Assembly (NCBI RefSeq): GCF_002887595.1
Contig: NZ_PEBU01000015.1
Span: 1-64,000, forward strand
Length of the DNA: 64,000 nucleotides
Direction: 5' to 3'
From: Bowmanella denitrificans
GTDB taxonomy: Bacteria; Pseudomonadota; Gammaproteobacteria; Enterobacterales; Alteromonadaceae
The notes under the pieces were generated by a model. That model was not told the DNA's origin. It was given only the letters and a program-made list of their open reading frames with translations, and made no database searches. The position numbers and the translations under genes are program-made. Positions 13,991-22,946 of this stretch are shown here, in pieces. The first letter of the stretch is position 1. Every line of letters begins with the position of its first letter.

Positions 13991-14280
13991 TCTGGGCGGA
14001 GCCTGCTCTTCAGGAATTAAACGCCATTGCAGAGTATATCGCGCTGGACAATCCCACCGCAGCAAGCCGCCTGGTAGAAGAGGTTTTCAACAAAACAGAC
14101 CGGTTAGAAGGTTTTCCCCGATCCGGGCGGATTCCTCCAGAACTCACTAATTCGGTATACAGGGAGGTAGTGGTTCGACCCTGTCGTATTTTTTATCGTG
14201 AGGATGAGGGTCGGGTTCTTGTCATCTATGTCATGCGGGAGGAGCGGCAGTTTCGTGCGTATATGCTTGAAAACAGCTAA
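13978..14280 (+). CDS. RelE/ParE-family toxin
   Basis: This 100-residue protein has the ParE/RelE fold: VIWAEPALQELNAIAEYIA opening, RLEGFPRSGRIPPEL turn, VYREVVVRPCRIFYRE strand and a C-terminal VLVIYVMREERQFR strand. ParE members poison gyrase, RelE members cut ribosome-bound mRNA. The AEPALQELNAIAEYI helix with FPRSGR fits ParE somewhat better, but the target cannot be decided from sequence. It starts inside the antitoxin gene. No complete attC was recognised downstream, so whether this pair is a cassette is uncertain. Confidence 0.85.
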   Translation: MAEVIWAEPALQELNAIAEYIALDNPTAASRLVEEVFNKTDRLEGFPRSGRIPPELTNSVYREVVVRPCRIFYREDEGRVLVIYVMREERQFRAYMLENS

Positions 14281-14520
14281 TCAGGCGCGTCACTCAGATG
14301 CCTTTGTCCGCACTTCGCTACGTCAAGATCACCGATGCACTCAGCGTGATACATTCAGGAGAGTTTAGTTTGCTTTTGGTTGTGGAGCTGCAGCGTACAG
14401 GCCGCTTTTCCGTACACCAGGATGTTTTTAACAGTCGGATTCGATTTCTTATTTTCGCGTCAACGTTATGCGCCATCGGCACTATCTTTTATGCGGCATC
14501 CCTCTAAGGGTTCAATAGTC
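14281..14520. other. Intergenic DNA at the array/core boundary
   Basis: A GTTATGC near 14,465 with upstream CGCGTCAAC hints at a decayed attC right box, but no left box pairs convincingly. A 69-codon open frame (14,298-14,507) lacks a ribosome site and is not called. Confidence 0.35.
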
Positions 14521-14524
14521 TGAA

Positions 14525-14573
14525 CAGCCAACAGCCAACAGCCAACAGCCAACAGCCAACAGCCAACAGCCAA
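14525..14573. repeat. Seven tandem copies of a 7-bp repeat
   Basis: CAGCCAA is repeated seven times without error. It ends 1 bp before the stop codon of the MocR-type gene on the minus strand. Perfect short tandem repeats are prone to slipped-strand length change. Confidence 0.95.
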
Positions 14574-14574
14574 C

Positions 14575-16014
14575 TCACCAATACTCCCCGGCCAGCCGCC
14601 CCAGGCGCTCAATAGCCAGTTCAACCTCCCCGGTCCAGGGTACGCCATAGCTAAGTCTGATGCAGTGCCGGTATTTATCGGTGGGGGAGAATAACGTGCC
14701 GGGCATAATGCTAATGCCTTGCTCCAGGGCGCGCTGAAAAAGCTGAGCGCCGTCTGCCTTGCGGGCAAGCTCCAGCCACAGCACCGCGCCGCCATGGGGG
14801 CTGCTGACCCGGGTTTGATTGGGAAAAGCGGACTCCACTTTGGCTTTCATGCGCTGCATATTGATTTTTAGAACGTCACGAAGATGCCTGATATAGCGCT
14901 CATATTCGCCCGATGCCATATATTCAGACAGGGTCCATTGGTTAAGCAGTGATGATGTGCAGGAAAGCGCGCGTTTTAATCTTACTGCCTGCGCGGCAAA
15001 ACGGGGGCTCAGCAGCCAGCCGATACGATGGCTGGGGGCCGCGGTTTTGGAAAAAGACGAGCAGGTGATCACCAGCCCTTTTTTAGCGTAAATCTGGGCC
15101 GGCAGGCCACGGCGTTCACCAAAGTACAGATCGCCGTAAACATCATCTTCAATCAGGCCAATATCTCTGGATTCCAGCAATGCCACAATGGCTTGCTTGT
15201 TGGTTTCCGTCAGCATGGCACCGAGGGGATTGGTAATGCTGGTGGAGAAAATACAGGCCTTGATGGGCTGAGTGTTTATGGCACGTTTAACATCGTCAAC
15301 GCATAAACCGTCATCGGGACAGATGGGAATTTCGTATACCAGCATGCCGAGGCTTTCAATCAGTTCCAGAATGCCGAAATAGCAGGGGGATTCCACCGCG
15401 ACCACATCGCCGGGTTTGGCCAACAGCAGCAGGGCTATGGTCAGGGCCTCCTGGGCACCATTGGTGATCACCAGTTGTTCCGGGTCGGCCTGCACGCCTA
15501 AATCCAGATAACGAAACGCCAACTGGCGGCGCAGCGGCAGAAAACCGTTAAGTGGGCCATAGCCCAGCGCCTGTTCATTGGCCAGTGAAATAACCCTGCG
15601 CATATTACGCGCCAGGGCTTTATGCGGGGGCAGGGCAGAAACGGGATTGCAAATAGCCAGGGGCAGGGCGTTGTGCTGGTGCACATTGGCATGTACCTGC
15701 TCAATCATTTCCTGACGGCCAACAGGTACCGCCCGGGTCGACTGTCTGGGTTTGCGCGGGGTATTCATTCTGGCCTGACTGGCACGCAGGAAGTAGCCGG
15801 ATTTAGGTCTGGCTTCCACCAAACCTAATCGTTCTAACTCAAGGTAACCCTGTTTAACCGTGGGCACACTGATATCCAGCCGCCCGGCTAATTGCCGCAG
15901 CGATGGAATGCGATCGCCAGGGCGCAAGGTGCCTTTTTGCTGCATATCGCTAATCAGGTCAACCACCTGATGATAGAGAAAACGCTCCGATGGCTGGCCG
16001 GCAGAAAATTCCAT
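14575..16014 (-). CDS. MocR-type regulator (GntR HTH fused to aminotransferase-like domain)
   Basis: This 479-residue protein has an N-terminal GntR winged helix (residues about 10-80, with PGDRIPSLRQLAGRLDISVP) joined to a fold-type I PLP domain. The PLP lysine lies in SSFSKTAAPSHRIGW; LLSPRF and the conserved NPLG and DDVYGDLYF motifs follow the family. MocR proteins sense PLP or amino compounds and usually control a divergent gene, here the EamA exporter. The ATG at 16,014 is chosen over earlier in-frame starts because those would add about 50 hydrophobic residues read through the divergent promoter. Confidence 0.9.
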   Translation of the reverse strand: MEFSAGQPSERFLYHQVVDLISDMQQKGTLRPGDRIPSLRQLAGRLDISVPTVKQGYLELERLGLVEARPKSGYFLRASQARMNTPRKPRQSTRAVPVGRQEMIEQVHANVHQHNALPLAICNPVSALPPHKALARNMRRVISLANEQALGYGPLNGFLPLRRQLAFRYLDLGVQADPEQLVITNGAQEALTIALLLLAKPGDVVAVESPCYFGILELIESLGMLVYEIPICPDDGLCVDDVKRAINTQPIKACIFSTSITNPLGAMLTETNKQAIVALLESRDIGLIEDDVYGDLYFGERRGLPAQIYAKKGLVITCSSFSKTAAPSHRIGWLLSPRFAAQAVRLKRALSCTSSLLNQWTLSEYMASGEYERYIRHLRDVLKINMQRMKAKVESAFPNQTRVSSPHGGAVLWLELARKADGAQLFQRALEQGISIMPGTLFSPTDKYRHCIRLSYGVPWTGEVELAIERLGRLAGEYW

Positions 16015-16062
16015 CTGTATAGGTCGCTTTTTTAAAAAACTGTATATGTTAAGTATACAGAT
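16015..16062. promoter_or_regulatory. Candidate MocR operator between divergent genes
   Basis: A perfect inverted repeat CTGTATA (16,040-16,046) and TATACAG (16,054-16,060), 7 bp apart, with a third CTGTATA at 16,015-16,021. The minus-strand reading contains TATACT as a possible -10. Placement suggests joint control of both divergent genes. Confidence 0.6.
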
Positions 16063-16105
16063 AGGGTCTATCATTGCTAGCTGAATCAACGGGAAGATGG
16101 CCAAC

Positions 16106-17029
16106 ATGAAAAACCTATTGCTGTATATCGTCACTGTCCTGATTTGGGGCTCAACCTGGCTGGCCATCGAATTTCAACTTGGCGTGGTTGAACCCGAAGT
16201 GTCCCTGGTTTATCGCTTTGCCATGGCTGCGCTGCTGATGTGGGGTTATTGCCTGTATCGGAAATTACCGATGCGCTTTAACCTGGTGCAACATGGTTTT
16301 TTTATTCTGTTGGCCCTGTGTAATTTTGGCTTTAATTATCTGGTGCTTTACTGGGCGCAGGCTTATCTGACCTCGGCACTGGCGTCTATCGCTTTCTCCA
16401 CCATGCTGCTGATGAATATCATCAATACAAGGTTGTTTTTTGGTCAGCCTATTGCCGGGCGCACCTATATTGGCGCACTGCTGGGCATTCTGGGGATTTT
16501 GTTATTATTCTGGCAGGATCTGCAGCAACTGGATATGTCCAATACCGTGTTGGTGGGACTGTTAATGGCGCTGGGCGGTACCTTAATTGCCTCGTTTGGC
16601 AATATGGTCAGTGTACGCAATTCCAGACGTCAGGTCGGCGTGCTGCAGGGCAATGCCTGGGGCATGCTGTATGGCACCCTGATACTGACCCTGGTCTCGA
16701 TATTCAGCGGGGCCAGCTTCAGCTTTGATGCCAGGGCACCTTATGTGCTGAGCCTGATATATCTGGCGGTATTTGGCACGGTTGTGGCGTTTGCCTGCTA
16801 TTTTGCGCTGCTGAAAAATATCGGCCCGCAGCAGGCCAGTTATGTGATTGTGCTGTTTCCTTTGGTGGCGGTGGTACTAAGCAGCTGGTTCGAGGATTTT
16901 CACTGGCACAGTGAAACGATTTGGGGATTTTCCCTGGTGTTGGCGGGCAATGCGCTGGTATTGACCCCATTTTCCAGGATTAAAAAGTGGTTGGGTGTGA
17001 CAAAGTCTGCCACACCAGAGGCTGTATAA
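16106..17029 (+). CDS. EamA-family (DMT) permease
   Basis: This 307-residue protein with about ten membrane segments is made of two EamA repeats (first repeat signature WGSTWLAIEFQLG at residues about 13-25). Such transporters export amino acids or metabolites. The start is placed at ATG 16,106, with GGGAAG 9 bp upstream; an ATG at 16,097 touches that site. The gene ends one base before the stop codon of the convergent piuC-like gene. Divergence from a MocR regulator suggests it exports the ligand or a related amine. The substrate is unknown. Confidence 0.85.
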   Translation: MKNLLLYIVTVLIWGSTWLAIEFQLGVVEPEVSLVYRFAMAALLMWGYCLYRKLPMRFNLVQHGFFILLALCNFGFNYLVLYWAQAYLTSALASIAFSTMLLMNIINTRLFFGQPIAGRTYIGALLGILGILLLFWQDLQQLDMSNTVLVGLLMALGGTLIASFGNMVSVRNSRRQVGVLQGNAWGMLYGTLILTLVSIFSGASFSFDARAPYVLSLIYLAVFGTVVAFACYFALLKNIGPQQASYVIVLFPLVAVVLSSWFEDFHWHSETIWGFSLVLAGNALVLTPFSRIKKWLGVTKSATPEAV

Positions 17030-17710
17030 TCAGGTCTGTGCCCACTGGCGCAGCAGATTATGATAAACACCTGTCAGTTGTACGATCTCCGGGCTGTCCT
17101 GTACCTGTTTGCGCAGCGACTGAATCGCCATATCCATATCGAACAGGATGGCGCGTTTCTCGTCGCTGGCCACCATACTTTGCAGCCAGAAAAACGATGC
17201 CAGCCGCCGACCTCGGGTAACCGGGGTTACTCTGTGCAGACTGGTGGAGGGATAGAGCACCATATCACCGGCCGCCAGTTTGACCCGCTGCGAACCATAG
17301 GTATCTTCCATCACCAGTTCACCGCCATCGTATTCATCCGGTTCACTGAAAAACAGGGTCATGGACAAATCTGTTCGCACTTTCACCGGTGTGCCGGGCA
17401 CCTGGCGAATGGCATTGTCCACATGTACGCCGAAAGACTGCCCGCCCTGATAACAGTTAAACAAGGGGGGAAAGATTTTCAGCGGCAGGGCGGCTGACAT
17501 AAACAACGCATGCTGGCCCAATGCCGCCAGTATCTGATCGCCTAATTGCCTGGCTTGTGCTGAATTGTCAGGCAATTGCAGGTTGTTTTTGCTTTGCGAT
17601 GACTGATAGCCCGCAGTGACATTACCGTCTATCCACTCGGCAGCTTCCAGCACGGTGCGCATTTGCCTGACCTGTGCTTTGCTGAGCACGGCGGGGATCT
17701 TTAACAACAT
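17030..17710 (-). CDS. PiuC-type Fe(II)/2-oxoglutarate hydroxylase (PKHD type)
   Basis: This 226-residue protein matches the YbiX/PiuC family. It shows the iron-binding HxD in GVHVDNAI, a distal His in [14 protein letters not shown] and the 2-oxoglutarate-binding Arg after it, followed by [11 protein letters not shown]. PiuC genes sit beside Fiu/PiuA-type siderophore receptors, as here, and are usually iron-repressed; the hydroxylated substrate is not known. Start at ATG 17,710 (MLLKIP) rather than 17,740. A terminator-like hairpin separates it from the receptor gene upstream. Confidence 0.9.
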   Translation of the reverse strand: MLLKIPAVLSKAQVRQMRTVLEAAEWIDGNVTAGYQSSQSKNNLQLPDNSAQARQLGDQILAALGQHALFMSAALPLKIFPPLFNCYQGGQSFGVHVDNAIRQVPGTPVKVRTDLSMTLFFSEPDEYDGGELVMEDTYGSQRVKLAAGDMVLYPSTSLHRVTPVTRGRRLASFFWLQSMVASDEKRAILFDMDMAIQSLRKQVQDSPEIVQLTGVYHNLLRQWAQT

Positions 17711-17724
17711 GGTGAATCTTCCAG

Positions 17725-17750
17725 AATAAAAGGCCCGCAATCGCGGGCCT
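17725..17750 (-). terminator. Terminator after the TonB-dependent receptor
   Basis: On the minus strand AGGCCCGCGATTGCGGGCCT is followed by TTTATT. It lies between the receptor and the piuC-like gene. Confidence 0.75.
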
Positions 17751-17776
17751 GAACAACAAGCTTAACGCCATTCTAA

Positions 17777-19930
17777 CTAGAAACTATAGTGGGCGCCCAG
17801 GGTAAAGTAGCGGCCCACGCCGGGAATGGCATGGCCACCGCCCAGTTGCTCCAGATACTCTTCGTCGGTCAGGTTCTCACCGTTGAATTGCAGTCTGAGC
17901 TGTTCATTGACGCGGTAAGACAGCATTACATCCAGCAATACATAGTCATCACCAGTGCGACGATTTTCAGAGCTGTTGTTATAGCGTTTGCCAACATACT
18001 GGGCACCGAAGCCGCCGTTTAGCGCATCATTGAACTGATACGTGGTCCAAAGGCTGAAGGACTGCTTAGGCGTATTTGGCAGCTCGTTACCGGTACTGAC
18101 GTCTTCGCTGTCCTGATAGCTGAATGAACCGATAATGTTCCACTGCGTGCTGATAACGCCGGTGGCACTTAACTCAATGCCTTGCACCTTATGCTCGCCA
18201 TTCAGTTCATACATGCTGTCGTCATTTAACAGGCGGGCATTATTTTTTACCGAGCGGAACAAGGCCGCGCTGGTCAGTAGTTTGTCATCCAGCAGGTTCC
18301 ATTTGGTGCCCAGCTCGATACTGCGGGTTTGCTCGGGATCCAACTCTGCCTCGTTGCGACGTGTGGAAACGGCTACCCCTTCTGCGGATGGGTTATAAGA
18401 GTTGCCCGCTGCCAGATAAATACTGCCATTTTCGGCCGGCTTGTACACTGCAGACAGGTTCCAGGCCAGCATATTGTCATCGGTATTGATCACTTTAGAC
18501 GGGTCGGAATAGTCGTATTGGTAGTCGCTGTCGAAAGACTCCCAGCGCAAACCGCCGGTGACCTGCCACTGCGGATTAATGGTTACCGTGTCAAAGGCAT
18601 AGATGGCCAGGGTGTCAGCATCGGCTTCGATACTGGTGCCATCGCGCTCATAACGACCGGTAAAGGGTAAGTGCGGGTTTGGATGATACAGGTCATTCAG
18701 GGCCGGGCCGCTGTCCAGATTGTCATCTACCACGTCGGTCATGTTCCAGCGCTTGAAGGTTTCCCGTGCCAGCTCCACGCCGACCACCAGGTCATGACGG
18801 ATATCACCACTTTGCAGATTGGCAATCCAGTCGGCCTGCAGAGCCTTCAGGCTGTTTTTACTGTCGCGGGTTTTCTCATCGCTCAGGCGTACATCGGTAC
18901 TTTCCGCCAGCTTGTAAAAGCGTGGTGCGGTGACTATGGTCTGACGTTTTACTTCGCCGGCGCGGGCCTGAATTCTCAACAGACTGTGTGCCGACAAATC
19001 CTGCTCGTAGCGCAGGGTGACAGACTGGGACTTAATGTCTTCCTGATCCCGGTTCACATTGCCGTAGAAGTTGTCAAAATCCACCGGTGGGGCCTGGTTG
19101 ACATAATCTGCCAGCTCAGCCACGGGGTTGGTTCCTACCCATGGCAGACCATAATCGGGCAGATTATCCTGCTTTTGATATTCCAGATTGGCGTTAAAAC
19201 GTTTATCGGTGCCAAGCCCGGCGGCGTAGGACAAGGCTCCGGCATAGGTGGCATTTTCCACTTCGTCGCGACCCGCCAGTTCACCATCCTGCGCCAGTAA
19301 ATTAACCCGCAATGCACTGGTGTCACCAACCTGCATATTGGTATCAACGGTGGCCCGATAATCCTGCTCAGAGCCACCGCGGGCACTGACATCGGTGAAT
19401 TGATCCAGACGTGCGGTTTTGCTTTGCAGGTTAATGCTTCCCCCTGTGGCGCCACGTCCCGTTACCGCAGACCCAGGGCCTTTGGCCACTTCAACCGATT
19501 CCAGGTTATAGGTATCTCGGTAATAACCGGCGATATCCCGAATGCCGTCAACAAAAATATCATTGCTGGCGCTGAAGCCCCGAATTGCCATGCTATCGCC
19601 GGAAGGTGCTCCGCCTTCACCGGCCGCCAGGGAAATACCCGATACGCTACGAAGGGCATCGCGCAGGCTGTCTACGCCGCGGTCTTTCATCACTGACTCG
19701 GGGATCACTGTGATGGACTTGGCGGTATCCAGCAGTGGTTGGGTAAATTTAACCGAGCTGGAGCGGGTGACCTGGTAACTGTCTTGTTGTTGCACCGTGG
19801 CCTGGGCGGTTGGCAGTTCTTTAATTTCAGACTGATCTGCAGCCAGGGTTTGAGAAGAAAAAGCGGCTGCAACGCTTAGGGCAAGCAAGCTGGTTGCTGA
19901 CCCATAAGGAGTGTGTGTTCTGTTAGACAT
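17777..19930 (-). CDS. TonB-dependent siderophore receptor (Fiu/PiuA-like)
   Basis: This 717-residue outer-membrane receptor has a signal peptide ending near ADQSEIKE (cleavage after about residue 31). A plug domain of about 130 residues follows (SITVIPESVMKDRGVDSLRD; SMAIRGFSASNDIFVDGIRD), then a 22-strand barrel ending in a C-terminal Phe (HYSF). The VDGIRD signature and lack of an N-terminal signalling domain fit catecholate receptors such as Fiu or PiuA. It would take up ferric catechols with energy from the adjacent TonB2 operon. AGGGA precedes the ATG. A Fur-box-like site overlaps its promoter region. Confidence 0.9.
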   Translation of the reverse strand: MSNRTHTPYGSATSLLALSVAAAFSSQTLAADQSEIKELPTAQATVQQQDSYQVTRSSSVKFTQPLLDTAKSITVIPESVMKDRGVDSLRDALRSVSGISLAAGEGGAPSGDSMAIRGFSASNDIFVDGIRDIAGYYRDTYNLESVEVAKGPGSAVTGRGATGGSINLQSKTARLDQFTDVSARGGSEQDYRATVDTNMQVGDTSALRVNLLAQDGELAGRDEVENATYAGALSYAAGLGTDKRFNANLEYQKQDNLPDYGLPWVGTNPVAELADYVNQAPPVDFDNFYGNVNRDQEDIKSQSVTLRYEQDLSAHSLLRIQARAGEVKRQTIVTAPRFYKLAESTDVRLSDEKTRDSKNSLKALQADWIANLQSGDIRHDLVVGVELARETFKRWNMTDVVDDNLDSGPALNDLYHPNPHLPFTGRYERDGTSIEADADTLAIYAFDTVTINPQWQVTGGLRWESFDSDYQYDYSDPSKVINTDDNMLAWNLSAVYKPAENGSIYLAAGNSYNPSAEGVAVSTRRNEAELDPEQTRSIELGTKWNLLDDKLLTSAALFRSVKNNARLLNDDSMYELNGEHKVQGIELSATGVISTQWNIIGSFSYQDSEDVSTGNELPNTPKQSFSLWTTYQFNDALNGGFGAQYVGKRYNNSSENRRTGDDYVLLDVMLSYRVNEQLRLQFNGENLTDEEYLEQLGGGHAIPGVGRYFTLGAHYSF

Positions 19931-20003
19931 AAAATCCCTATGAAAAAAAGTATCGGAAAAAACGATTGTTGTGGGTGAGAATCGTTCTTTTTTATGTCAG
20001 AGT

Positions 20004-20051
20004 ATCATAGCAAAAGTGATGCTAGTGTAAATAGGAATGATTATTAATATT
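20004..20051 (-). promoter_or_regulatory. Receptor promoter with Fur-box-like site
   Basis: On the minus strand, TTTACA (20,026-20,031) and TATGAT (20,004-20,009) are 16 bp apart. A sequence at 20,033-20,051 (AATATTAATAATCATTCCT on the minus strand) matches 13 of 19 positions of the classical Fur box and abuts the -35. Because the TonB2 operon starts on the other side, both could be iron-repressed. Confidence 0.65.
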
Positions 20052-20109
20052 TGCAGTATTTTTGTCAGGAACAGATAATAGCGACGTTTTTTCACAGGTA
20101 GGGCTGCAC

Positions 20110-20865
20110 TTGTTCAGGTCGAGATTCATTGTATTAGCCGTCAGCATGTCGGCATTAGCGCTGCCAGCTTGGGCAGATAAAGCGCAAAGTCGCGATAAGC
20201 TGGTTCAGCAGTGGCTGAGCCTGGAACAACAAAAAGCCGCATTGCAAAGTGACTGGCAGCAACAAAAACCTGTGCTGGCGCAGCGTATGACATTGCTTGA
20301 AGCTGAGAAGCAGCAACTGCAAGCTTTGTTAGCCAACAGTCAGCAGGGCAGTTCACAAGTGCAGGTGAAGCGTGCCGAATTGCTTGCCCAGCAAAGTGAA
20401 CTTGAGCAGCAACAAGTCAATGCCAGGCTGCAGGTGAAGCAGCTCAATGCGCAACTGGACGGCTTGGCAAGCCGCTTACCGCCGCCACTGCAAACAGCCT
20501 GGGCTCAGGAGCAGGAGGGCTTGTCAGACGATGCAGATACCTCCGCATTACTGCAGGTGGCCCTGGCCAAACTGGATAAGCTTTATGCGTTTGACAGCCG
20601 GGTCAGCTTGTATGAAATGCCGGTCACCACACCCACCGGTCAGCAAGTTCTGGTTAAACAACTGTATCTGGGGATCACCACGGCCTGGTTTGTCAGTCCG
20701 GATGGTGCAATAAGTGGTCAGGGCCGCTCTGAAGACGATGGCTGGCAATGGCATTTTGGGGACCAAGGGCAGGCGATTCTGAGGGCTGTTGAGGTGTTTG
20801 AGAAAAAACGCCAAGCCGAGTTAGTACCAATGCCTGTGCAACTTTCCACCGGAGCTGGCCGATGA
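20110..20865 (+). CDS. DUF3450-family periplasmic protein of the TonB2 cluster
   Basis: This protein of about 251 residues has a Sec signal peptide (FRSRFIVLAVSMSALALPAW, then A, D) and a long Gln-rich coiled coil at about residues 25-130. A C-terminal domain contains VKQLYLGITTAWFVSPDG and SEDDGWQW, typical of DUF3450 proteins found first in TonB2 operons. It probably works in the periplasm with the TtpC-type ExbB. Start is taken as TTG 20,110, preceded by AGGTAGGG; a farther TTG at 20,062 and ATG 20,146 are alternatives. It overlaps the next gene by 4 bp (ATGA). Confidence 0.75.
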   Translation: MFRSRFIVLAVSMSALALPAWADKAQSRDKLVQQWLSLEQQKAALQSDWQQQKPVLAQRMTLLEAEKQQLQALLANSQQGSSQVQVKRAELLAQQSELEQQQVNARLQVKQLNAQLDGLASRLPPPLQTAWAQEQEGLSDDADTSALLQVALAKLDKLYAFDSRVSLYEMPVTTPTGQQVLVKQLYLGITTAWFVSPDGAISGQGRSEDDGWQWHFGDQGQAILRAVEVFEKKRQAELVPMPVQLSTGAGR

Positions 20866-22166
20866 GATTAATGAATATCGCTCTGCTTTGTATGGGCTTA
20901 GTCACACCTGTGGCTATGGCTGCTGACGCGGTGGAAACATCACTGCTAAAAGATATTCAGCAGGCTCAGCAGAGTCTGCAGCAGTATCAGCAGAAAACAG
21001 ATAAAGAGCGCACTCATATAGCAGCCAGCTTGCGTAAGCTGGAGTCAGAGGTAGCAGACTTGCGGGAGAAAACCGCAGTAACGCGGCGGCTGAACGATGA
21101 AAATACGCTGGGGCTGAGCCAATTGCAGGAGCGGCTCGACAGTTGGCTGCAACAGCAACAATACCAGTCCAATCTGCTGAAGCGTTTTTTACATCAGCAG
21201 CAAATCCTACCCACCACGAGCCGTGCAGATTTGCTTCAGGGCCTGACGCTGCTTAACACCGAATTGCAACGTATTCGTCTGCATCCGCAGTGGCAGGAAC
21301 AGCAACTGGTGATGCCTGATGGTACCTTGCAGCAGGCCCAGATTTTGCGTATTGGCCCGGTGCATTGGTGGCTGGGAGAAGATAACGGCGGATTCGCACT
21401 GCCAGAAGATGGCTTGCTAAAGGCTGGTCCCGAATTGCCCGCAGATGGTTTAAAACACCTGCAACAAAATCGCCAGGGCGAGTTGCTACTGGACCCAAGT
21501 CTGAATCACAGCAGACTGCTGGCACAAAACAGCGAAAGTGCTTTTGAACATATCGCCAAAGGCGGACTTTGGGCGCTACCCATTATTTTCTTTGCGTTAT
21601 TTGCGCTGGCCATTGCGCTGCTAAAAGCCGTGCAGTTATGGCGACTTCCTAGGGTGACCGCGCTGACCAGAAGCCAGGTTTATAGCAGTAATGAAAGCGC
21701 GTCGTTGATGAGCGGCATGTCAGTGCACCAGCAAGAACTGCTGAGTATTGCCCGTCAGGAAGCAAATCCAGAATACCGTGATGATCTGTTGTTTGCGGCA
21801 CTGCAAAGGCAAAAGCATCAACTGGAACGCTATCTTGGCGCCATTGCTATTACTGCCTCAGTGTCGCCGCTGCTGGGATTGCTGGGTACGGTATCAGGTA
21901 TGATTGAAACCTTTAAAATGATGACATTATTCGGCTCTGGCGATCCGCAGGTGGTGTCCGGCGGTATCGCGCAAGCGCTGATTACCACGGAGCTGGGGTT
22001 AGTGGTGGCGATTCCGGCGTTAATTCTGAATGCGTTACTGTCCAGAAAAGCCCGTGCTTACTTCCATGAACTGGAGGATTTCGCCATTAAGTTAAGTCAG
22101 TCAGAGCAACCCGCCAGCGCAGCGGTCAAACCTGCACCGCACATACTCAAGGAAGTTAAGGCATGA
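20862..22166 (+). CDS. TtpC-like large ExbB/MotA/TolQ-family protein
   Basis: This 434-residue protein has a signal peptide (AMAA end near residue 20), a long periplasmic coiled coil (residues about 25-230), then three membrane segments of the MotA/TolQ/ExbB proton-channel family. The family signature is LLGLLGTVSGMIETFKMM with ITTELGLVVAIPALI. TtpC proteins of Vibrio and Shewanella TonB2 systems have this build. They couple the ExbB2/ExbD2 motor to TonB2. Overlaps of 4 bp on both sides show a tightly coupled operon. Confidence 0.85.
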   Translation: MRLMNIALLCMGLVTPVAMAADAVETSLLKDIQQAQQSLQQYQQKTDKERTHIAASLRKLESEVADLREKTAVTRRLNDENTLGLSQLQERLDSWLQQQQYQSNLLKRFLHQQQILPTTSRADLLQGLTLLNTELQRIRLHPQWQEQQLVMPDGTLQQAQILRIGPVHWWLGEDNGGFALPEDGLLKAGPELPADGLKHLQQNRQGELLLDPSLNHSRLLAQNSESAFEHIAKGGLWALPIIFFALFALAIALLKAVQLWRLPRVTALTRSQVYSSNESASLMSGMSVHQQELLSIARQEANPEYRDDLLFAALQRQKHQLERYLGAIAITASVSPLLGLLGTVSGMIETFKMMTLFGSGDPQVVSGGIAQALITTELGLVVAIPALILNALLSRKARAYFHELEDFAIKLSQSEQPASAAVKPAPHILKEVKA

Positions 22167-22537
22167 TGGCGCAACTGCTTTCTAATTGGGTGTGCTGGGC
22201 CATAGTACTGACCGCATTATACTGTTATCAGCATCTTGCCCTGCAACTGTTGCAATTAAGGGGGTTGGATGAACAACTTGAACAGCGGGATGCGCAATTC
22301 AGTCAGTTGCTGATTGGCACAATGCCTTTGCTGGGGTTACTCGGCACTATCATCGGCTTACTGGATTGTTTTATGGCCATGTCAGAGCAGGGTAACAGTG
22401 GCTATCAGCTTAGCCAGGGGATCGGGGATGCTTTGCTGACCACCGAATTGGGATTGGTGTGTGCGATCCCTGGCTGGCTGTTGCAGGGCTATTTACGCCA
22501 TCGTCAGCATAGTGCCGTCTTGATGCAGCAGGGCTGA
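22163..22537 (+). CDS. exbB: ExbB2, short MotA/TolQ/ExbB proton channel protein
   Basis: This 124-residue inner-membrane protein has three predicted segments. It is shorter than classical ExbB but carries the family core MPLLGLLGTIIGLLDCFMAM and LLTTELGLVCAIPGWLL. It forms the motor channel with ExbD and drives TonB using the proton gradient. It starts inside the preceding gene (ATGATGG after GGCATG) and ends 2 bp before exbD. Confidence 0.85.
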   Translation: MMAQLLSNWVCWAIVLTALYCYQHLALQLLQLRGLDEQLEQRDAQFSQLLIGTMPLLGLLGTIIGLLDCFMAMSEQGNSGYQLSQGIGDALLTTELGLVCAIPGWLLQGYLRHRQHSAVLMQQG

Positions 22538-22539
22538 CG

Positions 22540-22944
22540 ATGCAATCCAGACTTAAACAGAAGCTCGAGCAGCAGCAACAGCAAGGCATCGATATGTCGC
22601 CCTTGCTGGATGTGGTATTTATCCTGTTGATCTTTTTTATTGTCACCACGGTGTTTGTGCGTGAAACCGGGGTTGAGGTGGACAAGCCTCAGTCTATATC
22701 CGCACAACAACTGGAGCAGACCGTTATTTTGCTGGCTATCACCGATACAGGTGAGGTCTTTTACGATGGCAGCCAGATAGGTGTGGCCGGTGTGCGGGGC
22801 ACGCTGGAGCAGTTGCTGCGCACTCAGGCGCGGCCGGTGGTGATTCAGGCCGACAAAACCGTTGCCACCCAGTTGCTGGTCGAGGTGCTTGATGAGGCCA
22901 AACTGGCCGGTGCTAAAACCGTTAACCTGGCGACCAGAAACTGA
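22540..22944 (+). CDS. exbD: ExbD, TonB-system motor protein
   Basis: This 134-residue protein has one membrane segment near residues 22-42 (PLLDVVFILLIFFIVTTVFV), with the conserved Asp of the proton path just at its start (SPLLDVV). A periplasmic domain ends in VEVLDEAKLAGAKTVNLATR, typical of ExbD/TolR. It works with the two ExbB-type proteins of this operon. Confidence 0.9.
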   Translation: MQSRLKQKLEQQQQQGIDMSPLLDVVFILLIFFIVTTVFVRETGVEVDKPQSISAQQLEQTVILLAITDTGEVFYDGSQIGVAGVRGTLEQLLRTQARPVVIQADKTVATQLLVEVLDEAKLAGAKTVNLATRN

Positions 22945-22946
22945 GT

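Noticed and set aside
14298-14507. 69-codon open frame after the toxin gene
   Set aside because: No ribosome site or recognisable domain; probably chance.
14521-14574. Possible CRISPR array
   Set aside because: The repeat unit is 7 bp with no spacers; it is a simple tandem repeat. The attC series likewise lacks equal repeats and spacers.
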